A stretch of DNA of 64,000 nucleotides, taken from contig CAZHOJ010000006.1 in NCBI GenBank assembly GCA_964534125.1, positions 62,001 to 126,000 on the forward strand. The letters are read 5' to 3'. The translations under genes and the position numbers were made by a program. Position 1 is the stretch's first letter. Every line of letters begins with the position of its first letter. The stretch is from 2-02-FULL-55-14 sp964534125. Its GTDB lineage: Bacteria > Bacteroidota > Ignavibacteria > UBA10030. Below the pieces are notes generated by a model. The model searched no databases, was not told the DNA's origin, and worked only from the letters and a program-made list of their open reading frames with translations. Below are positions 1 through 8,624 of the stretch, piece after piece.

Positions 1-264
1 GTGCTGCTGGCATTCGCCGTCCTCCTGTTTCGAAGCATCTATGTGGCCGGGCATTCACGAAATGCCTTCGGGAGTATCGTCGCGGTCGGTGTTGCAGGGT
101 TCCTTGCGGTGCACATGGTGATCAACGTCGGCATGGCTATGGCCATCTTCCCGGTCATCGGGATTCCGCTGCCGTTCCTCTCCTATGGCGGCTCCGCCCT
201 TGTTGCGAACATGATGATGGTGGGGTTGGTGATGAATGTGTGGGCGCATAGGAAGGAATACTAG
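1..264 (+). CDS. rodA: RodA-type SEDS peptidoglycan polymerase, C-terminal fragment
   Basis: This is the last 87 codons of a gene cut by the left edge; the frame is open at base 1, so the gtg there need not be a start. SEDS proteins polymerise glycan strands from lipid II, RodA acting in lateral-wall (elongasome) synthesis. The fragment is hydrophobic, with two or more membrane segments, and carries the family signature IPLPFLSYGGS near residue 57. The IPLPF form favours RodA over FtsW, which usually reads LTLPF. The gene ends in a short basic tail (AHRKEY). The next gene starts 221 bases downstream, so this is probably the last gene of its operon. Family assignment is secure; the RodA/FtsW choice rests on one motif. 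Confidence 0.85.
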   Translation: MLLAFAVLLFRSIYVAGHSRNAFGSIVAVGVAGFLAVHMVINVGMAMAIFPVIGIPLPFLSYGGSALVANMMMVGLVMNVWAHRKEY

Positions 265-485
265 CGGGCAGCGATTGTCGTGTCGGATAGAGGATGAGGG
301 ATGTGGGATAGGCGCAGGCTCTCACCAGCGATCTTCTCCCGTGGTACCTTCAACATTCCCCCCTCAATCTTTCCTCCTTATCGAGGATCTCCCGGGAACC
401 CATCCAACCTCCCCCTCGTTGTTTCTAGCGATCGATACCCGGCCATTCCGGCTTACGGTTCACTGTTCACAGTTCACGGCCATTC
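265..485. other. Gene-free gap with triple GTTCAC repeat
   Basis: No convincing gene is seen here. GTTCAC occurs three times at a 7-base period (458-463, 465-470, 472-477), ending 8 bases before the next start codon. The octamer GGCCATTC also occurs twice (441-448 and 478-485). No TTG-N20-TANNTTTG promoter was found. Confidence 0.4.
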
Positions 486-1757
486 ATGTCCAGAACTCTT
501 CAATTTTCGCTGTTTTTCGGCTTCATTCTCACTCTTTTCGGTCTCATGCAGTGGTATCTGATTGCATCATACCGCGCATGGGTCCGGAAGGCATGGCCTG
601 AGCGCCAGAAGGCGTTGCTGCGGCCAATGTGGGCCGTTGTCGTGGGCGGCACTGTTCTGTTGCTCGTCTCGTTCGTCGCACGCCGAATCGGGCTGTCCGA
701 CCACCCGGAGCTCAGATATCTCATCGTGTACCCTTCCGGCCTTTATTATGCCGCCGTGATCCTTGGTTTCTTTGTTCTCGCTGTCAAGGACATCATGGCG
801 TTTCTCGGCTCCCTTCCCGGACGGATACGCGCGATCGCACGACATTTCAGCAGGAGCGCTTTTCCTGTTCCGGATCCTGCACCCGAGTTCGACAACAGCA
901 GACGGTCCTTTCTGAGACTCACCGGGGCCGGCACAATCGGTGCCATCGCGGCCACGCCCGTCCTCTCCTCGCTCGCAACGGCACGCGACTATCAGATACG
1001 ACGGATCCCGCTGCACTTCCCGAACCTTCCTGCTGAGCTCGACGGATTCACGATCGCGCAGATCAGCGACATCCACTCAGGAGTGTACATGTCGGAGAAC
1101 GACATGCGGGACATCTTCGGGATCGTGAACGGTCTGCATCCGGACATCACCACCATCACCGGCGATCTGGTCGACACGAACGACGCCGAGATCCCTCCGC
1201 TCCATGCAGCGCTGAAGGATCTCCGCGCGGACCGCGGCGTGTACGCTGTCCTCGGCAACCACGATCACTTTGCGACCGGCGACAAGGTCGCTGCCGCAAC
1301 ACGCGAGGCCGGATTGACCGTCCTCAGGAATGCGCATGAGACGCTGACGGTCGACGGAGCAAAGCTCTCACTCGTCGGGATCGACGATTGCAGCCCACGC
1401 CGCAACTTTGCGGACCTCGGCAAGGCGATCGACGGCATGGACCCCGAGTCATTCAAGGTCATGCTCGTCCATCAGCCCAGGTTCTGGCCCGAGGGAAAGA
1501 AAGCCGGCATGGACCTGACCCTTGTCGGACACACTCACGGGGGGCAGGTTGGCATCGATGCGTTCGGCCTGAAGCTGTATCCCGTCTATCTCGCCTACGA
1601 CCATCCGATGGGCCATTACATCGAAGAAGGGAAGCAGCTGTACGTCAACGTTGGTGTGGGAATGGTGGGGACGCCGATCCGACTCGTGCGGCCGGAGATC
1701 GCTGTGTTCGAACTTCGCAGAGGCGAGCCACGACCGTACACTCCGCCTACCGTCTGA
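486..1757 (+). CDS. Membrane-anchored calcineurin-like metallophosphoesterase (YkuE-like)
   Basis: A 423-residue protein with about three N-terminal membrane segments (roughly residues 5-25, 50-67, 85-105), a twin-arginine-like motif SRRSFLRL at 138-145 followed by a hydrophobic stretch, then a metallophosphoesterase domain from about residue 170. All dimetal-site motifs are present: D195/H197 (SDIHSG), D227 (TGDLVD), N258/H259 (GNHDH), H329 (VHQP) and H349/H351 (GHTHGG). Family members hydrolyse phosphoesters, some acting on UDP-diacylglucosamine or other envelope phospho-compounds; the substrate here is unknown. The Tat-like motif suggests the catalytic domain is exported. A paralogue of the same architecture lies at 11330-12553. 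A good intrinsic terminator follows the stop codon. Confidence 0.85.
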   Translation: MSRTLQFSLFFGFILTLFGLMQWYLIASYRAWVRKAWPERQKALLRPMWAVVVGGTVLLLVSFVARRIGLSDHPELRYLIVYPSGLYYAAVILGFFVLAVKDIMAFLGSLPGRIRAIARHFSRSAFPVPDPAPEFDNSRRSFLRLTGAGTIGAIAATPVLSSLATARDYQIRRIPLHFPNLPAELDGFTIAQISDIHSGVYMSENDMRDIFGIVNGLHPDITTITGDLVDTNDAEIPPLHAALKDLRADRGVYAVLGNHDHFATGDKVAAATREAGLTVLRNAHETLTVDGAKLSLVGIDDCSPRRNFADLGKAIDGMDPESFKVMLVHQPRFWPEGKKAGMDLTLVGHTHGGQVGIDAFGLKLYPVYLAYDHPMGHYIEEGKQLYVNVGVGMVGTPIRLVRPEIAVFELRRGEPRPYTPPTV

Positions 1758-1786
1758 CAGAAGCGTCATCATCTGTGACCTTGCGA

Positions 1787-1816
1787 GCCCCGATCTGACA
1801 GTCGGGGCCTTCTTTT
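1787..1816 (+). terminator. Intrinsic terminator after the metallophosphoesterase gene
   Basis: A perfect 7-bp G+C-rich stem (GCCCCGA at 1787-1793 with TCGGGGC at 1802-1808) with an 8-base loop is followed by CTTCTTTT. Confidence 0.8.
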
Positions 1817-1845
1817 GGAACTCTCTCCAATTCCGGCTATCTTGG
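1815..1845 (+). promoter_or_regulatory. Predicted promoter of dcd-pyrF
   Basis: TTG (1815-1817), 20 bases, then TATCTTGG (1838-1845), seven of eight matches to TANNTTTG. Transcription would start near 1851, giving a leader of about 90 bases. Confidence 0.6.
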
Positions 1846-1941
1846 GCAGAACTCATCGCAGCATTCGGGGCACTCTCACTCTCCGTCCCCTGTGCCTTGC
1901 GCTTCCTGCGCTTCACGCTTTACCCGTAGCCGATCTGTCCC

Positions 1942-2481
1942 GTGATCCTCAGCGACGAGCAGATACTCGCAGAAATGAAGGCCGGCACTATCGTTATCAG
2001 GCCCTTCAAGCGCGGGTTCCTCGGGTCCAATTCGTACGATGTACATCTCGGCTCGTGGCTGGCCACGTACAGGGACGAGGTCCTCGACGCGAAGAAGCAC
2101 AACCGCGTGCGGCATTTTCGCATCCCTTCCGAGGGGATGATCCTTGTGCCGGGCAAGCTCTACCTTGGCGTGACGCAGGAATACACGGAGACGCACCGTC
2201 ATGTTCCGTTCCTCGAAGGCAAGAGCAGTATCGGCCGGCTCGGCATCGACATCCATGCCACCGCGGGAAAGGGAGACATCGGCTTCTGCAACACCTGGAC
2301 GCTTGAAATATCCGTCCAGCAGCATGTATGGATCTACGCAGGTATGCCCATCGGACAGCTTATTTACTTCGAGGTGAGCGGCGACGTGCAGGTCCCCTAC
2401 AACACCAGGAAGAGTGCGAAATACAACCGCCCCGCGGTGAAACCCGTCGAATCCATGATGTGGAAGAACTTCAGAAAATGA
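1942..2481 (+). CDS. dcd: dCTP deaminase
   Basis: A 179-residue trimeric dUTPase-fold enzyme that deaminates dCTP to dUTP, feeding dTMP synthesis. The signature runs from FLEGKSSIGRLG through the glycine-rich HATAGKGDIGF segment to TLEI, which includes the catalytic glutamate. Length is normal for the family (about 170-195). It starts with GTG at 1942; no other start preserves the conserved N-terminus (ILSDEQI). The stop overlaps the pyrF start in ATGA (2478-2481), so the two pyrimidine genes are probably translationally coupled and driven by the promoter at 1815-1845. Whether it is mono-functional or also has dUTPase activity cannot be decided by eye. Confidence 0.93.
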   Translation: MILSDEQILAEMKAGTIVIRPFKRGFLGSNSYDVHLGSWLATYRDEVLDAKKHNRVRHFRIPSEGMILVPGKLYLGVTQEYTETHRHVPFLEGKSSIGRLGIDIHATAGKGDIGFCNTWTLEISVQQHVWIYAGMPIGQLIYFEVSGDVQVPYNTRKSAKYNRPAVKPVESMMWKNFRK

Positions 2482-3314
2482 CCTTCGCCGAACGGCTCCG
2501 CAGCGTCCAACAGAAGAAAGACTCCCTCCTTTGCGTCGGGCTCGATGTCGACCTGACGAAACTTCCCTCCGGGTTCAAGAGGACGCCGAAGGGAGCCCTC
2601 TCGTTCCTGTATGCCATCATCGAGTCGACCTACGACCTCGTCTGTGCCTACAAGCCGAACCTGGCCTTCTTCGAGGCCCTCGGCCCGGAAGGGCTGGAGG
2701 TGCTCGCAAAGGTCGTTTCCTTCATTCCGCAGAACATCATCACTATCGGCGACGCCAAACGGGGAGACATCGGCAACACGGCAGAACAGTATGCCTCTTC
2801 GCTGTTCGATCACTTCCGGTTTGATGCCGTCACCGTTAATCCCTATATGGGGAAGGATTCCGTCACACCGTTCCTCCGGAAGGAAAAGGGGGTCTTTCTT
2901 CTGGCGCTGACGTCAAATCCTGGTTCGGCGGATTTTCAGACAAAGCGGCTCGGGCGCACGCCGTTGTATGAGGCTGTTGTCCGGACTGCCAGACGTTGGG
3001 ACGCCGGAGGATCGCTCGGTTTTGTCGTCGGAGCGACACATCCCTCACAACTCCGGAAGGTACGTTCCATCGCGCCTGATGCGCCTTTGCTCATCCCCGG
3101 AGTCGGCTCGCAGGGGGGAGACCTCGAAGCGGCTGTTCGCTTCGGCTGCACGCGCCATGGGGACCTCGCCGTGATCAATGCAAGCCGTTCGGTCATGTAT
3201 GCATCAAAAGGAAAGAACTTTGCGATCGAGGCTCGCAGGCAGGCTGCGCTGTTGCGCATTGCCATGGAACAGGCGCGGATCCACTCGCCGGGACATCACC
3301 GGCGCTCCCGTTGA
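2478..3314 (+). CDS. pyrF: Orotidine 5'-phosphate decarboxylase (long type)
   Basis: A 278-residue protein that decarboxylates OMP to UMP, the last step of de novo UMP synthesis. The active-site segment IGDAKRGDIGNTA, with the Asp-Lys-Asp pattern, is intact, and the length and motif form match the longer 'type 2' family. The open frame extends upstream to 2328, but the ATG at 2478 overlaps the dcd stop (ATGA) and gives the expected N-terminus (FAERL). The C-terminal tail is basic (HHRRSR). It is cotranscribed with dcd, and a DUF3108 gene follows 22 bases later. Confidence 0.93.
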   Translation: MTFAERLRSVQQKKDSLLCVGLDVDLTKLPSGFKRTPKGALSFLYAIIESTYDLVCAYKPNLAFFEALGPEGLEVLAKVVSFIPQNIITIGDAKRGDIGNTAEQYASSLFDHFRFDAVTVNPYMGKDSVTPFLRKEKGVFLLALTSNPGSADFQTKRLGRTPLYEAVVRTARRWDAGGSLGFVVGATHPSQLRKVRSIAPDAPLLIPGVGSQGGDLEAAVRFGCTRHGDLAVINASRSVMYASKGKNFAIEARRQAALLRIAMEQARIHSPGHHRRSR

Positions 3315-3336
3315 GCCTCTCTTCGCCCTGACGCTG

Positions 3337-4137
3337 ATGGCCTGTGTCCGACGATCATCGTCTCTCTGTTTTCCTTTTCCTCGCCTTCTTTTCTTCCTCC
3401 TCATCGTTCTAGCATCCTCCCCCGTCACCGGTCAGTTCCGGTACTCTTCGTCCCCGTTCCGGGCCGGCGAGATGCTCGTCTACAAGGTGAAGTGGGGCTT
3501 TGTCCGCCTCGGCACTATCGCTGTGCGGCAGCAATGCGAAGACCCGGAGCTTCCGTCATACGTCCGCGTGTGCATTGGCGGCGAGTCCGCAGCCGGGATA
3601 CCGTTCGTCGATGTCTTCTTCCGAAGCACTTCGATGCTCGACACCACCGCCCCGACGAACGTCCTGTACGAGCTCGCAACCGGCAGGGACGAGCACCAGC
3701 GCACGACATACATGTACGACCACGTGAACCGGCGCATGATCGCGGTGGGAACGCAGCTCGGTGACGTCACGCGGCTCGATACGGTCGACGCTCCCGTTCC
3801 GTACTACGACGGAACCGGCCTGTACATGTTGACCAGGTGCGCTGCAGGTTCCGACACGACTCTGCTTCTGCCGACCGTCATGGACTTTGCCTTCGGTCAT
3901 ACGTCGATACGTTTCACGGACAGAGTGGAGGAGATCAGCGTTGCAGCATTTTCGGAGGATGTACCGGGGTATCACTTTCTCGGAACGACGGACTGGAAGG
4001 GAGAGGCTTTCGCCGGGATGTCCGGCGCGTTTGAGGGGTGGGTATCGATCGACCCGGCACGCGTCATTCTCAAAGCGTCGGTAAGCATCTTCCTCGGCTC
4101 TGTGACGATCGAGCTGGAGTCGATGGACCGCCCGTGA
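3337..4137 (+). CDS. DUF3108 family secreted protein
   Basis: A 266-residue predicted exported protein. Residues 1-33 form a signal peptide with a long hydrophobic core (LLFFLLIVLAS) and probable cleavage near VTGQ. The mature start, FRAGEMLVYKVKWGFVRLG, is typical of DUF3108, a Bacteroidota/Proteobacteria family of unknown role thought to be an envelope beta-protein. The frame is open back to 3178 inside pyrF, but ATG 3337 puts the signal peptide at the N-terminus and avoids the overlap. A short GCCCG/CGGGC hairpin (4128-4141) overlaps the stop, facing the convergent deacetylase gene. Function is unknown. Confidence 0.75.
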   Translation: MACVRRSSSLCFPFPRLLFFLLIVLASSPVTGQFRYSSSPFRAGEMLVYKVKWGFVRLGTIAVRQQCEDPELPSYVRVCIGGESAAGIPFVDVFFRSTSMLDTTAPTNVLYELATGRDEHQRTTYMYDHVNRRMIAVGTQLGDVTRLDTVDAPVPYYDGTGLYMLTRCAAGSDTTLLLPTVMDFAFGHTSIRFTDRVEEISVAAFSEDVPGYHFLGTTDWKGEAFAGMSGAFEGWVSIDPARVILKASVSIFLGSVTIELESMDRP

Positions 4138-4155
4138 GCGGGCAGTATCATGCAA

Positions 4156-4773
4156 TCATGGGGTCCCGAACGAGATGCCCTGTGCCTGCAGCGTAGAGAT
4201 GATCTTCGGGAGATAGTCCTGGATCCGACCAGCCGTGCTGTCGTTGTCGTGCAGGACAATGATATCGCCAGGGACGACGCCCCGGGTCGCTCTCTTCACG
4301 ATCCGATCGTTCGACCTGTCCGAAAAGTCCCAGGAATTCACGCTGAACAGGACCGTTCGAAGGCCCAACCGGCTGACCGTCCGTGCCGTCGTCGGACCGA
4401 ACACGCCGTAGGGCGGTCGGAACACACTCGGCTCCACACCCGCTGCCGCATGCACGGCCCGCTGGCATGCGTTGACCTCCTCCTTCAGCACATCCTGTCG
4501 CTCGAACCAGACGCGCCGGTGCGTCTGCGTGTGGTTCCCGACCACATGCCCCTCCTTCACGATCTCCTCTACGATGTGCGGATGCCTGACAGCATTCTGA
4601 CCGAGAAGGAAGAATGTTGCCTTGATGTTGTGCGACCGAAGGATTTCGAGGACCGCCGGCGTTGCGACAGGATGAGGACCGTCGTCAAAGGTCAGACACA
4701 CGGACCCTCCGGAACAGGTCCATTGGATGGCGGGAAAGAGGACCTTCAGCGGTGGGATGTACCAATCAGCCAT
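4156..4773 (-). CDS. Polysaccharide deacetylase (NodB/CE4 family)
   Basis: A 205-residue single-domain metal-dependent deacetylase that removes acetyl groups from N-acetylated glycans such as peptidoglycan, chitooligomers or exopolysaccharide. The CE4 motifs are present in order: TFDDGPHP (catalytic base and metal Asp), NHTQTH (metal His pair), RPPYG and the late LHDN. There is no obvious cleavable signal peptide, so location is uncertain. It starts 12 bases after the stop of the Wzi-like gene on the same strand, so the two probably form an operon. With the glycosyltransferases read in the opposite direction, this suggests modification of a cell-surface polysaccharide. Confidence 0.88.
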   Translation of the reverse strand: MADWYIPPLKVLFPAIQWTCSGGSVCLTFDDGPHPVATPAVLEILRSHNIKATFFLLGQNAVRHPHIVEEIVKEGHVVGNHTQTHRRVWFERQDVLKEEVNACQRAVHAAAGVEPSVFRPPYGVFGPTTARTVSRLGLRTVLFSVNSWDFSDRSNDRIVKRATRGVVPGDIIVLHDNDSTAGRIQDYLPKIISTLQAQGISFGTP

Positions 4774-4785
4774 CGGGACGGCGTA

Positions 4786-6414
4786 CTACCAGACCCCGTA
4801 CTGCAGCTGGAGGAAGTACTCGATTTCCGATGAGCGGTCGCTGGCAGGGCTCGCTTCATCAGAGATGGTCACGCTCCGCACACGTCCATCGATGAACAGG
4901 TCCCGTACGAGTTGATACCGCACGGCGAACCCGATGGAGGCTTCCTTCCGCACCGGACCATACAGGAACGGCAGAGACGGAATGCTGTACTGGAAGGTGA
5001 CATCCGTCAGCCCTCCTTTGCGCACCGATTCATACCACGCGCTCGCACGGATCTGCCGGATGGGACGGTAGATGAGCTCAGCGAACAGGTTGTCCGCATT
5101 TTGCCCGATCCAATGCCCCATGTCGTACCCGTTGTTCGTGAAGCGGACCGCCGGATACTTGTGATAATAGACCCACGGATTGATGCGTGAATACTCGACG
5201 TTCAGCTCGACATTGTTGATGAACGGGTCGTAGGTATGGAATCCGAGCGTGTATCCGAGCTGGTTCCGGCGCCGCGCCGGATCGAACAGATCGCTGATGG
5301 CTATCTCATCGATGATGAGGGACCCGTACAGATTGACGTTTGGAATGAGCGTAACGTCAGCGCTGATGTGGAACTGACTGTTATCCGTGTCGTTGTTGTA
5401 GTGCTCGCCTGACTTGAAGAACATGACCGGAAGCAGGTACATCAGCGATGGATTCCGGTCGCTGTAAACGATCGACTCCCCGAGGGCGATGTCAAGCCCG
5501 TCGATGGGGGTCAATTCGACCATGTGCGCGGCGATGTATTTCTGCCTGTAGACAGGTCGGAAGAAATCCCTGACGTCGGAGCTGTTGGCAGGATAGGAGC
5601 TGGCGGAATCGAGGATCTGCGAGTTCAGCTCGCCGTGGATGTATGTGAACGTGATCCAGTCGGTGAGAGAGGCCTGGAACCGGAACTGCGGCATCGAGGG
5701 CGCTTTCGACGAGAAAGACAGGCCTCCCCGCCTGCCTGTGGACCAGGATTGCGGTACCTTCTCGAGGGCGAACAGGAGGTCGCCTGTGCTGTAGGTGAGC
5801 TGCACGTCCGTGAAATCGAACTCGAAGAAGTCCGGCCCCCGGCGCGACTGTACCATGCCGTCCTCGGGCGTCAGATACTTCGTCCGGTCCAGAAGGGTTC
5901 CCTGCTCGCGGTTATCGGCGAACATGAACTGGAATCCGAACGACCCGAACGCGTACCCATACAGCCTGATGCCGTTGGATATCTTCTGGACGCGCTTGCC
6001 GTCAAAACGTCTCTCGGAGAACCCGAGCAACAGGTCCGCGTTCGCTATGCCGCCGTTGAGGTCCAGCGATGCCGGATGCCAGCGCCGCGGTTTCTCGCTC
6101 CAGGAGGGGTTCTCCAGTCCAAGCTCGTAACCGAACTCCTCCTGGAAGAACGTGAGGCGGCGCAGATCGACCGGGGACAACTCGCTCGCCCGCGACTCGA
6201 CCACCGCCAGTAAACGCGCCGCATCGATTCGCGATATCGGCTTCACAATGTCGTGATAGTCGACAAGGATCTGCTTGCTCTCCATCTTCTTCAGGAACTC
6301 ATACACTTCGTGGCGCAGCGGGATGGCAACCGACTGAGCAGAACCCTCCGCAGAGAGCAGAAGACAAAAGGAGAGAATGAAGAGAGCGCTTTTGTGCGGT
6401 ACGAATCGGTGCAT
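4786..6414 (-). CDS. Wzi-like outer-membrane barrel (putative capsule/exopolysaccharide protein)
   Basis: A 542-residue protein with a signal peptide (hydrophobic core LFILSFCLLLSA, cleavage near GSAQ) and a long beta-rich body of alternating aromatic and polar strands ending in a terminal tryptophan, as expected of an outer-membrane barrel. The N-terminal part (HEVYEFLKKMESK, then a proline-rich stretch with short helices) resembles proteins annotated as capsule assembly Wzi family in Bacteroidota. Wzi anchors capsule at the surface of Enterobacteria. The family call is from overall pattern, with no catalytic motif to check. A clear promoter lies at 6451-6481, and a polysaccharide deacetylase follows. 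Confidence 0.6.
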   Translation of the reverse strand: MHRFVPHKSALFILSFCLLLSAEGSAQSVAIPLRHEVYEFLKKMESKQILVDYHDIVKPISRIDAARLLAVVESRASELSPVDLRRLTFFQEEFGYELGLENPSWSEKPRRWHPASLDLNGGIANADLLLGFSERRFDGKRVQKISNGIRLYGYAFGSFGFQFMFADNREQGTLLDRTKYLTPEDGMVQSRRGPDFFEFDFTDVQLTYSTGDLLFALEKVPQSWSTGRRGGLSFSSKAPSMPQFRFQASLTDWITFTYIHGELNSQILDSASSYPANSSDVRDFFRPVYRQKYIAAHMVELTPIDGLDIALGESIVYSDRNPSLMYLLPVMFFKSGEHYNNDTDNSQFHISADVTLIPNVNLYGSLIIDEIAISDLFDPARRRNQLGYTLGFHTYDPFINNVELNVEYSRINPWVYYHKYPAVRFTNNGYDMGHWIGQNADNLFAELIYRPIRQIRASAWYESVRKGGLTDVTFQYSIPSLPFLYGPVRKEASIGFAVRYQLVRDLFIDGRVRSVTISDEASPASDRSSEIEYFLQLQYGVW

Positions 6415-6450
6415 GCGTCAGAATGGTTTTGTGGAAGTGATACGAAAGAC

Positions 6451-6481
6451 CAACGTACTCGAATCTTGCTGGAACCGCAAG
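6451..6481 (-). promoter_or_regulatory. Predicted promoter of the Wzi-like gene
   Basis: On the minus strand, TTG (6481-6479), 20 bases, then TACGTTGG (6458-6451), seven of eight matches to TANNTTTG. Transcription would start near 6445, about 30 bases before the ATG. Confidence 0.6.
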
Positions 6482-6537
6482 GAAGCGGTGCGTCCACCCA
6501 TGCGGATTGCGAAAGAACCCTTTTCTTGTCATTATGG

Positions 6538-7695
6538 ATGCCGGTGATTGACGACCTTTCCATGATGCTCCCCGTGGCGGCCTTCGTGTGCGCGATCATG
6601 TACGCGTTCCTGCACCTCCTCCTGGCCGCGGGCATTTTCAGACACCGTACTTCCACGGGTTCCCGTCGTCCTCCCGGAAAGATCTCCGTCCTCATCGCTG
6701 CCCGCAATGAGGCCGTATCGATCGCCACCACGCTCCATGCACTACTTCAGCAGACGGTACAGCCCGACGAGGTCATCGTCGCCGACGACCGGTCCACAGA
6801 TGCAACAGCAGAGATCGTCTCCGGCATCGCCCGCGACCATCCCCACGTGCGGCTCGTCTCCATCTCTTCCGTGCCTGACGGTATTGCGCCAAAAAAGCAC
6901 GCCCTGCAGACGGCGATCAAGGCATCGTGCGGGGATATCCTCTGCTTCACGGACGCCGATTGTATACCCCCAAAGGAATGGCTCGCATCACTGGTGAGCG
7001 CCTTCGATGACCGCACCGGCGTAGTGGTAGGGACGTACGTTCCCCACTCTGCACACGACGCCGCACGTTCGATCTCCCATAGGCTCCTGCGATCGTTTAT
7101 ACGGTATGAGAAGCTGCGGGCCACCCTCCTCGCTATCGGCGCTCTTGAGGTGGGGCATCCGTGGATGGCAAGCGGGGCGAGCTTCGCGTATCGCCGTGAG
7201 GTCTTCGATGAGGTGGGGGGATATGGAGACCACCTGTCGGCTCTCAGCGGCGATGACGATCTGTTCCTCCAGCAAGTGCGCACGAAAACCAGGTGGAAGA
7301 TCCGGTCCGTCCTGAGTGATCGGGCAGCCGTGCTAACGCACGTTCCTGACACCTTCGGAGAGTTCGTTCAGCAGCGAAAACGGCATTTCTCCGCCGGACG
7401 CTCCTATGCGCGATCGACCCAGCTGCTTCTGTTCCTGTACCACGCATCGAATATCGTTTCGCTCTCGGCCCTGGTGGCGTGGTTCTTCTTTCCGTCTCCG
7501 ATGTTGCTCGGGGCGTATGCCGTAAAAGTATCTGCAGACCTTCTGTTCTTCGCTTCGGCAGAGCGACACATTTCCCGATCCCGGGATTGGGCTCTCTTCC
7601 TTTTAATGGAATTTCTATACGCCCTCTACATTGCCGGTATCGGAACCCTCGGGAGATTCGGAACGCCCGCATGGAAGGAGGAGCCGGTCTCGTGA
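6538..7695 (+). CDS. Family 2 glycosyltransferase, membrane-associated
   Basis: A 385-residue protein: one N-terminal membrane helix (about 8-30), a GT-A domain from about residue 45 (KISVLIAARNEA, DEVIVADDRSTDAT, FTDADC as the metal/nucleotide-binding DxD-like site, SGDDDLFL and an RKRHF segment in place of QxxRW), then two or three C-terminal helices. Such enzymes move a sugar from a nucleotide-sugar to a lipid or growing glycan at the inner face of the membrane. The frame is open back to 6253, overlapping the divergent Wzi-like gene, so ATG 6538 is preferred; ATG 6562 is possible. It overlaps the next gene by GTGA, forming a three-gene operon with a second GT2. Confidence 0.85.
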   Translation: MPVIDDLSMMLPVAAFVCAIMYAFLHLLLAAGIFRHRTSTGSRRPPGKISVLIAARNEAVSIATTLHALLQQTVQPDEVIVADDRSTDATAEIVSGIARDHPHVRLVSISSVPDGIAPKKHALQTAIKASCGDILCFTDADCIPPKEWLASLVSAFDDRTGVVVGTYVPHSAHDAARSISHRLLRSFIRYEKLRATLLAIGALEVGHPWMASGASFAYRREVFDEVGGYGDHLSALSGDDDLFLQQVRTKTRWKIRSVLSDRAAVLTHVPDTFGEFVQQRKRHFSAGRSYARSTQLLLFLYHASNIVSLSALVAWFFFPSPMLLGAYAVKVSADLLFFASAERHISRSRDWALFLLMEFLYALYIAGIGTLGRFGTPAWKEEPVS

Positions 7696-8624
7696 CGGCA
7701 GAGCAGTCATCGGCCCGCCGGGTCTTTTGGTTCGCTGTCAAGATCCTCCTTGCGGCGGGAGTCCTGTGGGTATTGTTCACCCAGGTACCACCCGGGTCCA
7801 TTCTCGACGCTTTCAGCTCGGCCTCCTGGCCACCACTCGTACTGGCGATCCTTCTCATCCCTCTCCAGTTGTTCCTGAGGATCGGGCGGTGGGTCGTCCT
7901 CCTGCGTGCATCAGGGCATGAAACGTCCTGGCGGAAGGCAGGACCGGCCGTTGTCGTCGGCCATGCTTTCAGCGTTGTCACACCTGCGGAGGTGGGCGAT
8001 TACCTTGCCCGCGCACGCATGCACAGCGGGATGGAAGTTTCCACGACGCTCGCACTCACGATCGTCGACAAGGTGGTACATAGCGTCCTCATCCTTCTGA
8101 TCGGCATTCCTGCTGTCGTGTCACTCATGATGCGCTCTCCCGCGGCTGGCGGCCTGGCCATTGCCGGTGGTTTGCTGCTTCTTGTTGCGGCGGGATTCCT
8201 CCGGCGTCGTGTATTGTCCCTCGCATTCCTGCGGCGTATCGCTGCTGCACTTCGGTTCACGGACGGTCTTCGGGCCATACACGACCTTCCGAACCGGACT
8301 CTTCTCCGCGTGGCAGCGCTTGGGGTGGCAGTTCTCCTGACATATGTCGTTCAGGAGTATTTGCTCTTGAACGCTCTCGCCGACGTATCGTTCGTGCAAG
8401 CATGGCAGGGATTCTGGGCCGGCATGGGGGTGAGGTCCGTTCTTCCGTTCTTCTTTGGCGACCTCGGCATCCGGGAGGCGACACATATCTACTTCTTCGG
8501 TCTGCTGGGCATCGATGCTGTTGTCGCCATGTCTGCCTCCCTTCTCATGTTCGCGCTCAACGTTCTTTTGCCGACGCTCTTTGGGCTGGGAGTGTTCCTG
8601 AAGGGGAGGTCGACGGGAACATGA
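7692..8624 (+). CDS. UPF0104/AglD-type membrane protein (lysylphosphatidylglycerol synthase TM region family)
   Basis: A 310-residue polytopic protein with about seven or eight membrane segments. Conserved family features include LLRASGHETSW, a GHAFSVVTPAEVGDYLARARM segment and a late FFGDLGIREA motif. Members are the membrane half of MprF-like enzymes or stand-alone proteins in glycolipid and N-glycan pathways, probably moving or binding lipid-linked substrates. The soluble aminoacyl-transfer domain of MprF is absent. The GTG at 7692 overlaps the previous stop (GTGA); ATG 7671 is an alternative. The gene sits between two GT2 genes, with an ATGA overlap at its end, which supports a lipid-linked sugar role. 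Confidence 0.8.
   Translation: MTAEQSSARRVFWFAVKILLAAGVLWVLFTQVPPGSILDAFSSASWPPLVLAILLIPLQLFLRIGRWVVLLRASGHETSWRKAGPAVVVGHAFSVVTPAEVGDYLARARMHSGMEVSTTLALTIVDKVVHSVLILLIGIPAVVSLMMRSPAAGGLAIAGGLLLLVAAGFLRRRVLSLAFLRRIAAALRFTDGLRAIHDLPNRTLLRVAALGVAVLLTYVVQEYLLLNALADVSFVQAWQGFWAGMGVRSVLPFFFGDLGIREATHIYFFGLLGIDAVVAMSASLLMFALNVLLPTLFGLGVFLKGRSTGT

Noticed and set aside
3178..3336. Upstream extension of the DUF3108 gene
   Set aside because: It would bury the signal peptide 53 residues inside the protein and overlap pyrF by 137 bases.
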